Source of the DNA: DATKMG01 sp035541995
Lineage (GTDB): Bacteria > Acidobacteriota > Terriglobia > Versatilivoradales > Versatilivoraceae
Length of the DNA: 5,826 nucleotides
Assembly: GCA_035541995.1 (NCBI GenBank)
Contig: DATKMG010000183.1
Span: 1 to 5,826, forward strand
Direction: 5' to 3'
Shown here: positions 1 to 5,826 of the stretch, one piece after another
How positions within the stretch are numbered: position 1 is the stretch's first letter
How the letters are laid out: every line of letters starts with the position of its first letter
The notes under the pieces: generated by a model
Database searches by the model: none
What the model saw: the letters and a program-made list of their open reading frames with translations, nothing else
Told to the model about the DNA's origin: nothing
Translations under genes and position numbers: made by a program

Positions 1-5
1 GGAAA

Positions 6-28
6 CTAGCTAGTTTCTGTCGCGAAAC
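6..28 (+). repeat. Left terminal inverted repeat
   Basis: This 23-bp sequence starts CTAGCTAGTTTC and ends GCGAAAC. It is the perfect reverse complement of 252-274. Its outer part also belongs to a 16-bp perfect palindrome at 2-17. Confidence 0.85.
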
Positions 29-119
29 GCCTGAAAAAGGGCATAAATACGGATGTTGAAAGCGGCGAACACTCTGGGCTTCTCTCTGCGACAATGGAGT
101 TGTCCCCTCGTTCCAGAGC

Positions 120-149
120 CGCAGACTCCTTGAGGGGCAGGGGTCTGCG
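120..149. repeat. Internal hairpin 1 of the MITE-like element
   Basis: Positions 120-130 pair with 139-149 over 11 bp, with one T-G wobble at 127/142, around an 8-nt loop (131-138). The stem core is CGCAGAC/GTCTGCG. Confidence 0.7.
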
Positions 150-175
150 CTACTCCTCACAATTCAACAGGGTAG

Positions 176-203
176 CGCGGACCTGTGATGCTACAGGTCC
201 GCG
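176..203. repeat. Internal hairpin 2 of the MITE-like element
   Basis: Positions 176-186 (CGCGGACCTGT) pair perfectly with 193-203 (ACAGGTCCGCG) around a 6-nt loop. The stem is related to hairpin 1: 142-153 is an 11/12 inverted match to 172-183, and 115-126 is an 11/12 inverted match to 197-208. Alternative long-range folds are therefore possible. No T-run follows the stem, so it is not a classic intrinsic terminator. Confidence 0.75.
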
Positions 204-251
204 GCTCTAAATGTGGCTAAGAAGTGGAGGGGAGTTTTCTGCAATCACCCA

Positions 252-274
252 GTTTCGCGACAGAAACTAGCTAG
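252..274 (-). repeat. Right terminal inverted repeat
   Basis: This 23-bp sequence is the perfect reverse complement of 6-28, beginning GTTTCGCGAC and ending AACTAGCTAG. Similarity stops at once on both sides: position 251 does not pair with 29, and 275 does not pair with 5. This defines sharp ends. Confidence 0.85.
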
Positions 275-307
275 GGGTTGCACCTGCCCGCTATCACCCT
301 ATGGACT

Positions 308-1633
308 CTAGTTCTCGCTCAAGAACAGCAATTTGAAGAACTCCTCGACGTGGTAGCCCCCTCCGAAGACCGGCACTCCAAGGCGGAGTTCCAGATCATG
401 CAGAACCCAGTCATCCAGGAACAAGCCCTGTTCACCAATCATGCATTCGGAAGGGATAATTAAGGAATTCCCATGAAGCTTATCTTTGACCGTGGAGTAG
501 ATATCCCCGCCGCTTAACAAGCCTGCCACCGTAATTCCCTTTCCCAGGAATTGGTTTTCCACGGGGAAACACTTCAAATCCAACCCAAACCGAAGATTGA
601 TCCTATCAACACATTTTTGAAGGATCGGGTGGAACACCCGCCCGGTTACAACCGTGGCTTGCCTCCTTCGAAGGTTCGGCTTCCATGGCCTCCGAAGCGC
701 CACGGTAAATTCCCCCAAGAAATTGCGCACCATTCCGACGCCGTTTTCCACAAGTGGGAAATCGCCATAGTGGGAACGGGGTGGTATGGGATGCCCGGCC
801 AAGATGTAAAACTCGTCCCCCAAGAAGCAGAAGGGAGTCTTATACCTCATCCGGTTGCGCTCCTGGATCGGACGAACGTGTTCAATAGCATTGCGGGCAT
901 ACTCAGCGTCGACGGCCCTCAGCGAAGGGAGGCCCTTACGGTGGTCGGTTAGGCCCAAAGGGACAATCGAGACGCTCATTACGTTGGGATAGAATTGAAT
1001 CAGGTCATTCAAAGTGCGCTCAAGGTGAATACCATCGTTGATGCCGGGTATCAATACGACCTGGGTGTGGAGTTTGATGCCACCTTCAATCAACCGCCCC
1101 ATGTTTCCCAGGAGATCATCCGGTTTTCTATTCTGTAACAAGTACTTCCTGAGCTCGGGATCCGTGGAGTGTACCGAGACGTAAAGGGGGGACAACCGTT
1201 GCTCGAAAATTCTCTGGAAGTCCCGCTCCGACAGGTTTGTTAGTGTCAGGTAATGCCCGTATAAGAAGGAGAGACGGAAGTCTTCGTCTTTGACACGAAG
1301 GCTGCGCCGGATATGCTTCCCCCGCGGAAGCTGGTGGACGAAGCAGAAGATGCAGTTATTCGTGCAAACGCGTGTCTGAATCCCTTCCAGTTCAAGCCCC
1401 AAGCTCTCATCGGGAGCTTTCTCGATTTCGATATCCCAGATTTCCCCGGAGGTTTTGAGAACCCGCAAGGTGACTTCGGTTTCAAATTGACCGATGTGGA
1501 AGTTATAATCGAGGACATCTTCGACGGTCTTGCCACCGACAGCCAGGACGCGGTCTCCGGCTCTGATCCCCACTTCCTGGGCAATCGAACCCGCAACCAC
1601 AGTCTGCACCTGGATGCCTTCGGATTTCTGCAC
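308..1633 (-). CDS. PDZ/radical-SAM/DUF512 Fe-S protein
   Basis: This 441-residue protein belongs to the conserved but functionally uncharacterised DUF512 family, described as radical-SAM/NifB-MoaA-like Fe-S oxidoreductases; the cyanobacterial members form a separate named group. Residues about 5-70 form a PDZ-like domain (GSIAQEVGIRAGDRVLAVGG). C90, C94 and C97 give the CX3CX2C radical-SAM cluster motif (CTNNCIFC). The middle holds an HTQVVLIPGIND strand and an SIVPLGLTDHRKGLP segment. The C-terminal DUF512 part has the family-typical DEFYILAG, YGDFPLVENGVGM, GKGITVAGLLSGGDI and FLDD blocks. Length is normal for the family. The GTG start at 1631-1633 has an in-frame TAA immediately upstream, so no longer start exists; the ribosome site is weak. 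It lies 56 bp after pgsA on the same strand and is probably cotranscribed with it. The substrate is unknown. Confidence 0.93.
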   Translation of the reverse strand: MQKSEGIQVQTVVAGSIAQEVGIRAGDRVLAVGGKTVEDVLDYNFHIGQFETEVTLRVLKTSGEIWDIEIEKAPDESLGLELEGIQTRVCTNNCIFCFVHQLPRGKHIRRSLRVKDEDFRLSFLYGHYLTLTNLSERDFQRIFEQRLSPLYVSVHSTDPELRKYLLQNRKPDDLLGNMGRLIEGGIKLHTQVVLIPGINDGIHLERTLNDLIQFYPNVMSVSIVPLGLTDHRKGLPSLRAVDAEYARNAIEHVRPIQERNRMRYKTPFCFLGDEFYILAGHPIPPRSHYGDFPLVENGVGMVRNFLGEFTVALRRPWKPNLRRRQATVVTGRVFHPILQKCVDRINLRFGLDLKCFPVENQFLGKGITVAGLLSGGDIYSTVKDKLHGNSLIIPSECMIGEQGLFLDDWVLHDLELRLGVPVFGGGYHVEEFFKLLFLSEN

Positions 1634-1689
1634 GTCTTAGGTAGCCCCTGGTAAACTCGGAATTGGATCCAGTCTGCGAGGAATCTTCA

Positions 1690-2259
1690 CTAAGAGCTAG
1701 AGGCATCCGCGACAAACTTTCTGCCCCGATAGACATAGTGCAGGCCCGAGATCACGGTGACGGCGCCGGTCACGATACAGAGCCATAAGAAAGCGCCGGA
1801 TTCCGTCTCGCGATAATTCAAATAGAGGACCGTGACGATAGTGAGGATTTGCAGGCAAGTAGTCATCTTACCATAAATCGAAGGACGGAAGGTACGGTGG
1901 CCGGTGGTGATAATAATGACCAGGGCACTGGAAACGAGGATGACGTCCCGACTTATCACCAGGATTGTCAACCAGAGAGGTACCACATGGGGGAGCCCGA
2001 TGCTTCGAATCGAGAGGACTACAAAAGAGGTTGTAAGCAGCAATTTGTCGGCAATAGGATCGAGATAAGCACCCAGCGAGGTCTTCTGTTGCAGCCAGCG
2101 TGCCATTAATCCATCCAGGCCGTCCGTAACTCCAGCCAGAAGAAAGATGAAAAAAGCCCAGCCAAGTTGATCATAGACAAGAAGGATAACGAAGATCGGG
2201 ATAAAGACCATCCTCAGAATGGTCAATTGGTTGGCAGGGGTTAGAATTCGGTTTGTCAC
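1690..2259 (-). CDS. pgsA: CDP-diacylglycerol--glycerol-3-phosphate 3-phosphatidyltransferase
   Basis: This 189-residue integral inner-membrane enzyme should join CDP-diacylglycerol and glycerol-3-phosphate to give phosphatidylglycerophosphate and CMP, the committed step to phosphatidylglycerol and cardiolipin. The complete CDP-alcohol phosphotransferase signature DX2DGX2ARX8GX3DX3D is present, with D46, D49, G50, A53, R54, G63, D67 and D71. The N-terminus (NQLTILRMVFIPIFVILL) is typical of PgsA rather than of phosphatidylserine or cardiolipin synthases of the same fold. Several hydrophobic segments follow (about 15-45, 75-87, 92-119, 135-147, 157-175), as do the conserved ISRD and IYGKMTTCLQ stretches. 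The GTG start at 2257-2259 overlaps an out-of-frame ATG and follows an AAAGGG-like ribosome site. A promoter lies at 2307-2336. It is the first gene of a leftward pair with the DUF512 gene. Confidence 0.93.
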   Translation of the reverse strand: MTNRILTPANQLTILRMVFIPIFVILLVYDQLGWAFFIFLLAGVTDGLDGLMARWLQQKTSLGAYLDPIADKLLLTTSFVVLSIRSIGLPHVVPLWLTILVISRDVILVSSALVIIITTGHRTFRPSIYGKMTTCLQILTIVTVLYLNYRETESGAFLWLCIVTGAVTVISGLHYVYRGRKFVADASSS

Positions 2260-2306
2260 ATGCCCTTTAAGCGACTCAACAGCTTGAAGCGATTCGCAAA
2301 ATCGAA

Positions 2307-2336
2307 ATATTAGCCAAGACCCAAAAATATTGTCAA
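2307..2336 (-). promoter_or_regulatory. Sigma70-type promoter for pgsA
   Basis: Read on the minus strand, a perfect -35 TTGACA (2331-2336) is followed by an 18-nt spacer and a -10 TAATAT (2307-2312). Transcription would start near 2300, giving a leader of about 40 nt before the GTG start of pgsA. Strength and position fit well, but this is prediction by eye. Confidence 0.7.
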
Positions 2337-2425
2337 TGCTTTTGCCCCAACCGCGAGCGCGATGGCATAAACTAATGGATTTGGTTAGAGCACCCGACTC
2401 CCCGACTCCCGGCTACGGGTTGACT

Positions 2426-2455
2426 TTGGGAAAGAAATCTGGAATTCTGGATAAT
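2426..2455 (+). promoter_or_regulatory. Possible promoter for the DsbD-like/TPR gene pair
   Basis: A 5/6 -10 match GATAAT (2450-2455) lies 18 nt after a 4/6 -35 match TTGGGA (2426-2431). A better -35 word, TTGACT (2420-2425), sits beside it but is 24 nt from that -10. The predicted start near 2462 leaves about 47 nt to the ATG. It is oriented away from the pgsA promoter across the 249-bp divergent intergenic region, which otherwise shows nothing distinctive. Confidence 0.4.
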
Positions 2456-2495
2456 ACGGGTGGACACATCAATTCGTTTTGGCATAGTCGGGCCC

Positions 2496-2500
2496 GGAAG
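2496..2500 (+). promoter_or_regulatory. Ribosome binding site that selects the ATG at 2509
   Basis: GGAAG is 8 nt before ATG 2509 but only 2 nt before the in-frame TTG at 2503. This favours the ATG as the start of the DsbD-like protein. Confidence 0.55.
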
Positions 2501-2508
2501 TTTTGAAG

Positions 2509-3003
2509 ATGGCTAAGAGAGGCAATGGATCAGCGGCCAACTGGTACCGGTTGGTATTTCGAAAAAGTGGTCGGTGCCTACCCCTGTTCATCTTATTAGC
2601 GACCTTTTTGAGTCAGGCAAAGGCCTCTCCGGCTATCCAGCTCCAATTTGTGTCCAGAGGTGTAATTGCGGGAGAAAGCGGGGATCTGCTAATCCGTTTC
2701 AAAATATCCAGTGGATTCAAGATTCCTAAGCGACCTTCGCCGAAACTCCAGCTGAATTCTTCAACCGATCTGGAGGTTCGTGGAGACATGAGTTTGTTCG
2801 AAGAAGGGACAGGGAAGGATCCGGAGTACTTTGACGCCTTTCGGCCGCTGTCCCTCCAACTAGTCTCCTCCCGAAATGCGCGCCGAGGTCAGTACTTGCT
2901 GGAAGGCAGGTTCACTTACTTTTACTGCTCCGAGAAAGACAAGTACTGTAGCCGCTCGGTGGAAAATCTGCGCATTCCAATTGATGTGACTGACCACAAG
3001 TAA
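2509..3003 (+). CDS. Exported DsbD N-terminal (alpha) domain-like protein
   Basis: This 164-residue protein looks like a stand-alone periplasmic domain of the DsbD-alpha (disulfide-corrector) type. A basic N-terminus, a hydrophobic stretch LPLFILLATFL and an AKA-S junction near residues 37-40 make a Sec signal peptide. The mature part is beta-rich (LLIRFKISSGFKIPK, LQLVSS, YLLEGRFTYFYC) and carries two cysteines in a CX6C arrangement at residues 140 and 147 (YFYCSEKDKYCS). These sit where DsbD-alpha has its redox pair, just before the last strand (LRIPIDV). No transmembrane electron-transfer domain or thioredoxin domain is attached. The ATG at 2509 is preferred over the TTG at 2503 because GGAAG at 2496-2500 lies 8 nt upstream of it. 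The TPR gene starts 12 bp after its stop. The family call is by motif and pattern only, so it could be another small immunoglobulin-like exported domain. Confidence 0.6.
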   Translation: MAKRGNGSAANWYRLVFRKSGRCLPLFILLATFLSQAKASPAIQLQFVSRGVIAGESGDLLIRFKISSGFKIPKRPSPKLQLNSSTDLEVRGDMSLFEEGTGKDPEYFDAFRPLSLQLVSSRNARRGQYLLEGRFTYFYCSEKDKYCSRSVENLRIPIDVTDHK

Positions 3004-3015
3004 GAGTGTCTAGTT

Positions 3016-4164
3016 ATGCGGGTAAAGTTTGAAAGAGAAGCCCTGTGTCTCGTTCTCCTTTTCTGTTGGGTAGTAGGAATTGGAGCATCTTGGTCTTTTG
3101 CTGAGCAACCTGAGTCCCCAGCGGCTCTCTCCAATGAAGAATTGCTCGGAAGGGCCGAACGATCCTTCCTGATGCGGAACTTCCTGGCCGCGCGAAGGGA
3201 CTACTTTGAACTTGACCAGCGATTGGTCAAACAGCTGTCGGCGCTGAAGCCCAGCGAAGATAACCGGCAAATCGAGATCGAACAGGAATTGATTCTGGCC
3301 CCTTTCGGTCTTGGTCATAGCTTGATGTACCTCCACCGATACTCCGAGGCTCTGGAGGCTCTGGAACGAGGGATAAGAACTTATCCGGATTGGGCCAGCA
3401 ATCATACCTCGTTGATTTTCTTCCAGGATCCGCTATTCACCGGGCCGGTGGTGAGTGACCTCGAAACCCTCATGAAGCACAGCAACGATCCCACCCCCTG
3501 GTTGCTTCACGGCTATATTCAATTCTTCGGGCAAAATTTCGATTCCGCCCTGAGGTCTTTCTCGCATGTGAGCCAGATACAGCCGGGGAATTTCATGGCT
3601 GACTATTTCCTGCAACAAATCCGGCAGGCCGCAAAAGAGTCTCCTGACCCGGAGAAAATCAATGAAGATGAGGCGGAAAAGCTTTCGGTGGATGACCTGG
3701 TCAAGCAGGGATCTGCGTTCTTCAAGAAGGCAGATTATCAAATGGCAGCCAGACTATTCAAGACGGCCATAGATAAGAAGCAAGATGCCCCTGTCGTCCA
3801 CATCGCTTACGGTGATTCACTTTTCGCTTTGGGAAAGTTCGGGGAGGCGACCCAAGCCATTGTGAAGGGTTTGGAGATTTATCCTAAGTACGCTGAAAGT
3901 CATATCAATCGCAGGGATTTCTACGGGGATCCATCCGATTTCGATTCCCAATTACAGACCTTAGAGGCTTACGTATCCAAGAACCCCGCTGATCATAACG
4001 CCCGATTCCTGTTGGGATACAATTACTTTTTCATTCAGGATTACGACCGGGCCGATGAGCAGCTGCAGGCCGTCCTGACCAATAGATACCTCCAATCTTC
4101 AGCTCGCTATCTTCATAACCTAATTCATAAATACCAGAGTCAAAAGACTCACAAGCCTCTCTAG
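3016..4164 (+). CDS. Exported tetratricopeptide-repeat protein with internal duplication
   Basis: This 382-residue protein starts with a signal-type segment (basic residues, then hydrophobic CLVLLFCWVVGIGAS, and SFA-E near residue 29), so it is probably periplasmic or held at the inner membrane. The rest is TPR helices, roughly at residues 41-70, 94-127, 162-195, 226-258, 262-295 and 329-362. The two halves match each other: SLMYLHRYSEALEALERGI...YPDWASNH parallels SLFALGKFGEATQAIVKGL...YPKYAESH. LLHGYIQFFGQNFDSALRSF parallels LLGYNYFFIQDYDRADEQL. An ancestral unit of about 140-160 residues was apparently duplicated, with an acidic linker (about 205-225) between copies. TPR proteins are protein-binding scaffolds; the partner is unknown, though the DsbD-like protein encoded 12 bp upstream is the obvious candidate. 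The ribosome site is weak, so translational coupling is likely. Confidence 0.85.
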   Translation: MRVKFEREALCLVLLFCWVVGIGASWSFAEQPESPAALSNEELLGRAERSFLMRNFLAARRDYFELDQRLVKQLSALKPSEDNRQIEIEQELILAPFGLGHSLMYLHRYSEALEALERGIRTYPDWASNHTSLIFFQDPLFTGPVVSDLETLMKHSNDPTPWLLHGYIQFFGQNFDSALRSFSHVSQIQPGNFMADYFLQQIRQAAKESPDPEKINEDEAEKLSVDDLVKQGSAFFKKADYQMAARLFKTAIDKKQDAPVVHIAYGDSLFALGKFGEATQAIVKGLEIYPKYAESHINRRDFYGDPSDFDSQLQTLEAYVSKNPADHNARFLLGYNYFFIQDYDRADEQLQAVLTNRYLQSSARYLHNLIHKYQSQKTHKPL

Positions 4165-4177
4165 AGTCGCAAGGGAG

Positions 4178-4252
<75 letters not shown>

Positions 4253-4281
4253 GCAACAGTCTTTTCTACCACTTTTCGACC

Positions 4282-4311
4282 TTATTAACACGCCCGCTGC
4301 GGTTTTGACAA
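4282..4311 (-). promoter_or_regulatory. Likely promoter of tRNA-Val
   Basis: On the minus strand, TTGTCA (4306-4311, 5/6 match) is followed by 17-18 nt and an AT-rich -10 region TTAATAA (4282-4288). Transcription would begin about 20-25 nt before the mature tRNA 5' end. The -10 is only a partial match. Confidence 0.45.
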
Positions 4312-4329
4312 GCCGAAAATGGATTGTGC

Positions 4330-4359
4330 TTGCCACAGGAATTCCACTCTCGGTAGAAT
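4330..4359 (+). promoter_or_regulatory. Sigma70-type promoter for the MoxR/DUF58 operon
   Basis: TTGCCA (4330-4335, 5/6) is followed by an 18-nt spacer and TAGAAT (4354-4359, 5/6). The predicted start near 4366 is downstream of the longest possible reading-frame start at 4305. This argues that translation of the ATPase begins later, for example at TTG 4404. Confidence 0.55.
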
Positions 4360-4403
4360 TTCCGCGAAAGAAGGACCGAAAACTCATCCTGGAATACCCC
4401 AGC

Positions 4404-5354
4404 TTGTATCCACCTGAGACTCAAAAAAAGATCGAATCATTGTCGACTGCCATCGAGACAGTCATTAAGGGCAAAGGCGAGGCTATACGACAATGCTTGG
4501 TAGCTCTGTTTGCCGGCGGTCATCTGCTGGTTGAAGATGCACCCGGGGTAGGGAAAACTACGATTGCCCACTCCTTAGCGCTGGCCATCGCTTGTCAATT
4601 TCGACGGATCCAATTCACCAGCGATCTGCTCCCTTCGGACATAATAGGAATCTCGGTGTACAACCAGCGCCTGCAAGTATTCGAATTTAAGGCAGGGCCA
4701 ATTTTCGCTAACGTGGTCCTGGCAGATGAGATCAACCGAACGACACCCAAGACCCAGAGTGCCCTGCTAGAGGCCATGAGTGAAGGCCAAGTGACGGTGG
4801 ACAATCAAACATACCCCCTTCCAAAGCCCTTCTTGGTATTAGCCACACAGAACCCGATTGAACACCACGGAACCTATCCACTACCCGAATCCCAGCTCGA
4901 CCGCTTTCTGATGCGAATCAGGATTGGGTATCCCTCACTCGAAGCGGAAAAGGAGATCTTTCAAAGCCAGCTCCATTCCCATCCCATTGAGCATCTGCAG
5001 CCTCACCTCACGGCCAAGGATGTTCTACAAATCCAGGAGGCCGTGAAGACAGTCCGGGTTGATGAGGCCCTCGTGGAATACGCTCTCAGAATCGTCGAGA
5101 GGACCCGCCATTCAGAGTATTTGAGCCTGGGAGCCAGCCCCAGAGGGTCGCTTTCTTTGCTCCGGGCAGCTCAAGCTCGGGCTTATGTTCTGGGTCGGGA
5201 ATACTGCCTCCCTGACGATATCAAGGTGCTAGTCCCCTCTGTGTTGGCTCATCGAGTCGTGGTGAATAGTCGGTTCGCTTCCACCCTGAGGCAAAATGAG
5301 GAAGCGGAAGCAATACTGGCCGATATCCTTCAGGCGGTAGAGGTCCCCCTTTAG
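4404..5354 (+). CDS. MoxR-family AAA+ ATPase
   Basis: This cytoplasmic AAA+ ATPase of the MoxR/RavA clade is thought to act as a chaperone for assembling or maturing partner proteins, often DUF58/VWA proteins encoded next to it. Numbering from the TTG at 4404 gives 316 residues, normal for the family. The Walker A motif EDAPGVGKT is at about 44-52 and Walker B VVLADEINR at about 104-112. Sensor 1 lies in LATQNPIEHHGTYPLPESQLDRF (about 146-168, with the LDRF arginine as the likely finger), and sensor 2 in GASPRGSLSLLRAA. All catalytic residues are present. No ATG lies upstream in frame; the frame stays open back to TTG 4305. Conservation begins near KKIESLSTAIETVIKGK, GGAA (4391-4394) is 9 nt before TTG 4404, and a promoter lies inside the longer version. 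The start is uncertain; CTG 4389 and TTG 4440 are alternatives. The DUF58 gene follows after 2 bp. Confidence 0.93.
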   Translation: MYPPETQKKIESLSTAIETVIKGKGEAIRQCLVALFAGGHLLVEDAPGVGKTTIAHSLALAIACQFRRIQFTSDLLPSDIIGISVYNQRLQVFEFKAGPIFANVVLADEINRTTPKTQSALLEAMSEGQVTVDNQTYPLPKPFLVLATQNPIEHHGTYPLPESQLDRFLMRIRIGYPSLEAEKEIFQSQLHSHPIEHLQPHLTAKDVLQIQEAVKTVRVDEALVEYALRIVERTRHSEYLSLGASPRGSLSLLRAAQARAYVLGREYCLPDDIKVLVPSVLAHRVVVNSRFASTLRQNEEAEAILADILQAVEVPL

Positions 5355-5356
5355 AT

Positions 5357-5826
5357 ATGCTGATCCCGGAACATGCGCGCACACGGCTGTCTCAGTTCAA
5401 CTGGCGCGACATTCGTAGCGGCGCCTTCGCCATTCTCATAATTCTGGTGGCCTTGGGCTGCGCGGTGGGTTCGTCGCTCGCGGCTCAGGAGGGGAATGCC
5501 GCTACCGCTGCTGTCTTGGCAGGACTTTCGCTGGTTCTGGCAGCCGCGATCTCCTTGACGATAGTTCCCCGGCTCTTCCGCAAAGCTCGACAGGAATGGA
5601 CGGGATTGTCTTTTAGGTTCACAAGAGTGGGGTGGATTTACCTGGGTATCTTGGCGATTATGGCGTTGGCGGCAGTGAACACCGGAAATAATCTGATCTA
5701 CATGATCTTCTCATCTGCCATGGCTGTCCTGCTGGTTTCAGGAATTCTCTCTCGTGTCAATCTTGCTGGCCTTCAAGCCAGTGCGCTCCTCCCGGGTGTC
5801 ATCCATGCCCAGCAAGAATTTCCCTC
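5357..5826 (+). CDS. DUF58-family membrane protein, N-terminal part (cut by window end)
   Basis: An open frame starts at ATG 5357, 2 bp after the MoxR stop, and runs 156 codons off the right edge. Residues about 84-137 carry the N-terminal hallmark of DUF58 proteins: RFTRVGWIYLGILAIMALAA, then VNTGNNLIYMIF, then LLVSGILSRVNLAGL. The soluble DUF58 domain, expected further on, is outside the window. Before this lie two extra hydrophobic segments (about 22-43 and 50-70), giving about four membrane spans instead of the usual two. GAGGT at 5340-5344, inside the end of the MoxR gene, is a plausible ribosome site. DUF58 proteins are typical operon partners of MoxR ATPases, often followed by a transglutaminase-like gene. 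The individual function is unknown. Confidence 0.85.
   Translation, partial: MLIPEHARTRLSQFNWRDIRSGAFAILIILVALGCAVGSSLAAQEGNAATAAVLAGLSLVLAAAISLTIVPRLFRKARQEWTGLSFRFTRVGWIYLGILAIMALAAVNTGNNLIYMIFSSAMAVLLVSGILSRVNLAGLQASALLPGVIHAQQEFP

Larger units (their letters stand above)
6..274. mobile_element. MITE-like non-coding element with 23-bp terminal inverted repeats
   Basis: Positions 6-28 and 252-274 are exact reverse complements over 23 bp. They enclose about 220 bp with no credible reading frame but several nested hairpins (120-149, 176-203, plus longer-range pairing of 115-126 with 197-208). Each outer end reads CTAGCTAG, which can be parsed as an element beginning CTAGTTTC and ending GAAACTAG, flanked by a duplicated CTAG target. 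Short length, no coding capacity, perfect terminal repeats and a possible short target duplication are the hallmarks of a MITE mobilised in trans by a transposase. Some IS5-group elements duplicate a YTAR-type site, which CTAG would fit, but assigning a family is inference. The element could instead be a fixed intergenic palindrome unit. It lies just beyond the 3' end of the leftward DUF512 gene and interrupts no gene that is visible here. Confidence 0.7.

Noticed and set aside
1..307. CRISPR or phage attachment site at the left edge
   Set aside because: The repeats are inverted, not direct, and there are only two, with no spacers. The nearest tRNA is almost 4 kb away and no integrase is seen.
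551..952. 133-codon open frame on the plus strand
   Set aside because: It is antisense to the DUF512 gene, whose motifs are intact across this stretch. The translation has no recognisable domain.
2393..2408. Two tandem copies of CCCGACTC
   Set aside because: Only two 8-bp units, with no further copies or symmetry. It could be a chance or slippage event in the intergenic region.
3010..3405. 131-codon open frame on the minus strand
   Set aside because: It is a shadow of the TPR gene, which has a signal peptide and clear repeats. The antisense product shows no family features.
4137..4150. GAGTC/GACTC hairpin with a 4-nt loop at the end of the TPR gene
   Set aside because: The stem is only 5 bp, lies within the coding sequence and has no following T-run, so it is too weak to call a terminator.
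4305..4403. N-terminal 33-codon extension of the MoxR ATPase from TTG 4305
   Set aside because: It overlaps the likely tRNA and MoxR promoters, has no ribosome site, and lies outside the conserved MoxR core. It cannot be excluded entirely.

Overview
The window looks like chromosomal DNA of a mid-GC Gram-negative bacterium. It encodes two Sec-exported proteins, one of them resembling the periplasmic domain of DsbD, and a MoxR/DUF58 gene pair. It also carries sigma70-type promoters and a tRNA gene with an encoded CCA end. The protein styles would suit Acidobacteriota or another soil/sediment lineage, but that placement is an impression and not shown by the sequence.

Layout from left to right. 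Positions 6-274 form a non-coding, MITE-like palindromic element. It has perfect 23-bp terminal inverted repeats, CTAG at both junctions and nested hairpins inside. It ends 33 bp beyond the stop codon of a leftward gene pair: a PDZ/radical-SAM/DUF512 protein (308-1633) preceded by pgsA, the phosphatidylglycerophosphate synthase gene (1690-2259). A good sigma70 promoter sits upstream of pgsA (2307-2336). A divergent intergenic region (2260-2508) separates this pair from a rightward pair: an exported DsbD-alpha-like domain protein (2509-3003) and, 12 bp later, an exported TPR protein (3016-4164) built from an internal duplication. A leftward tRNA-Val(CAC) gene (4178-4252) follows. After it a rightward operon begins with a MoxR-family AAA+ ATPase (about 4404-5354) and a DUF58 membrane protein cut by the window end (5357 onward).

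Functional reading. pgsA makes the precursor of acidic phospholipids, and its DUF512 neighbour is a conserved Fe-S protein of unknown role. The DsbD-like and TPR proteins probably act together in the envelope. MoxR plus DUF58 is a well-known pairing in which the ATPase is thought to act as a chaperone or maturation factor for membrane and von Willebrand-type partners. Apart from the inverted-repeat element and the duplicated TPR protein, this is ordinary core-genome content. I see no convincing evidence of a new multigene system.
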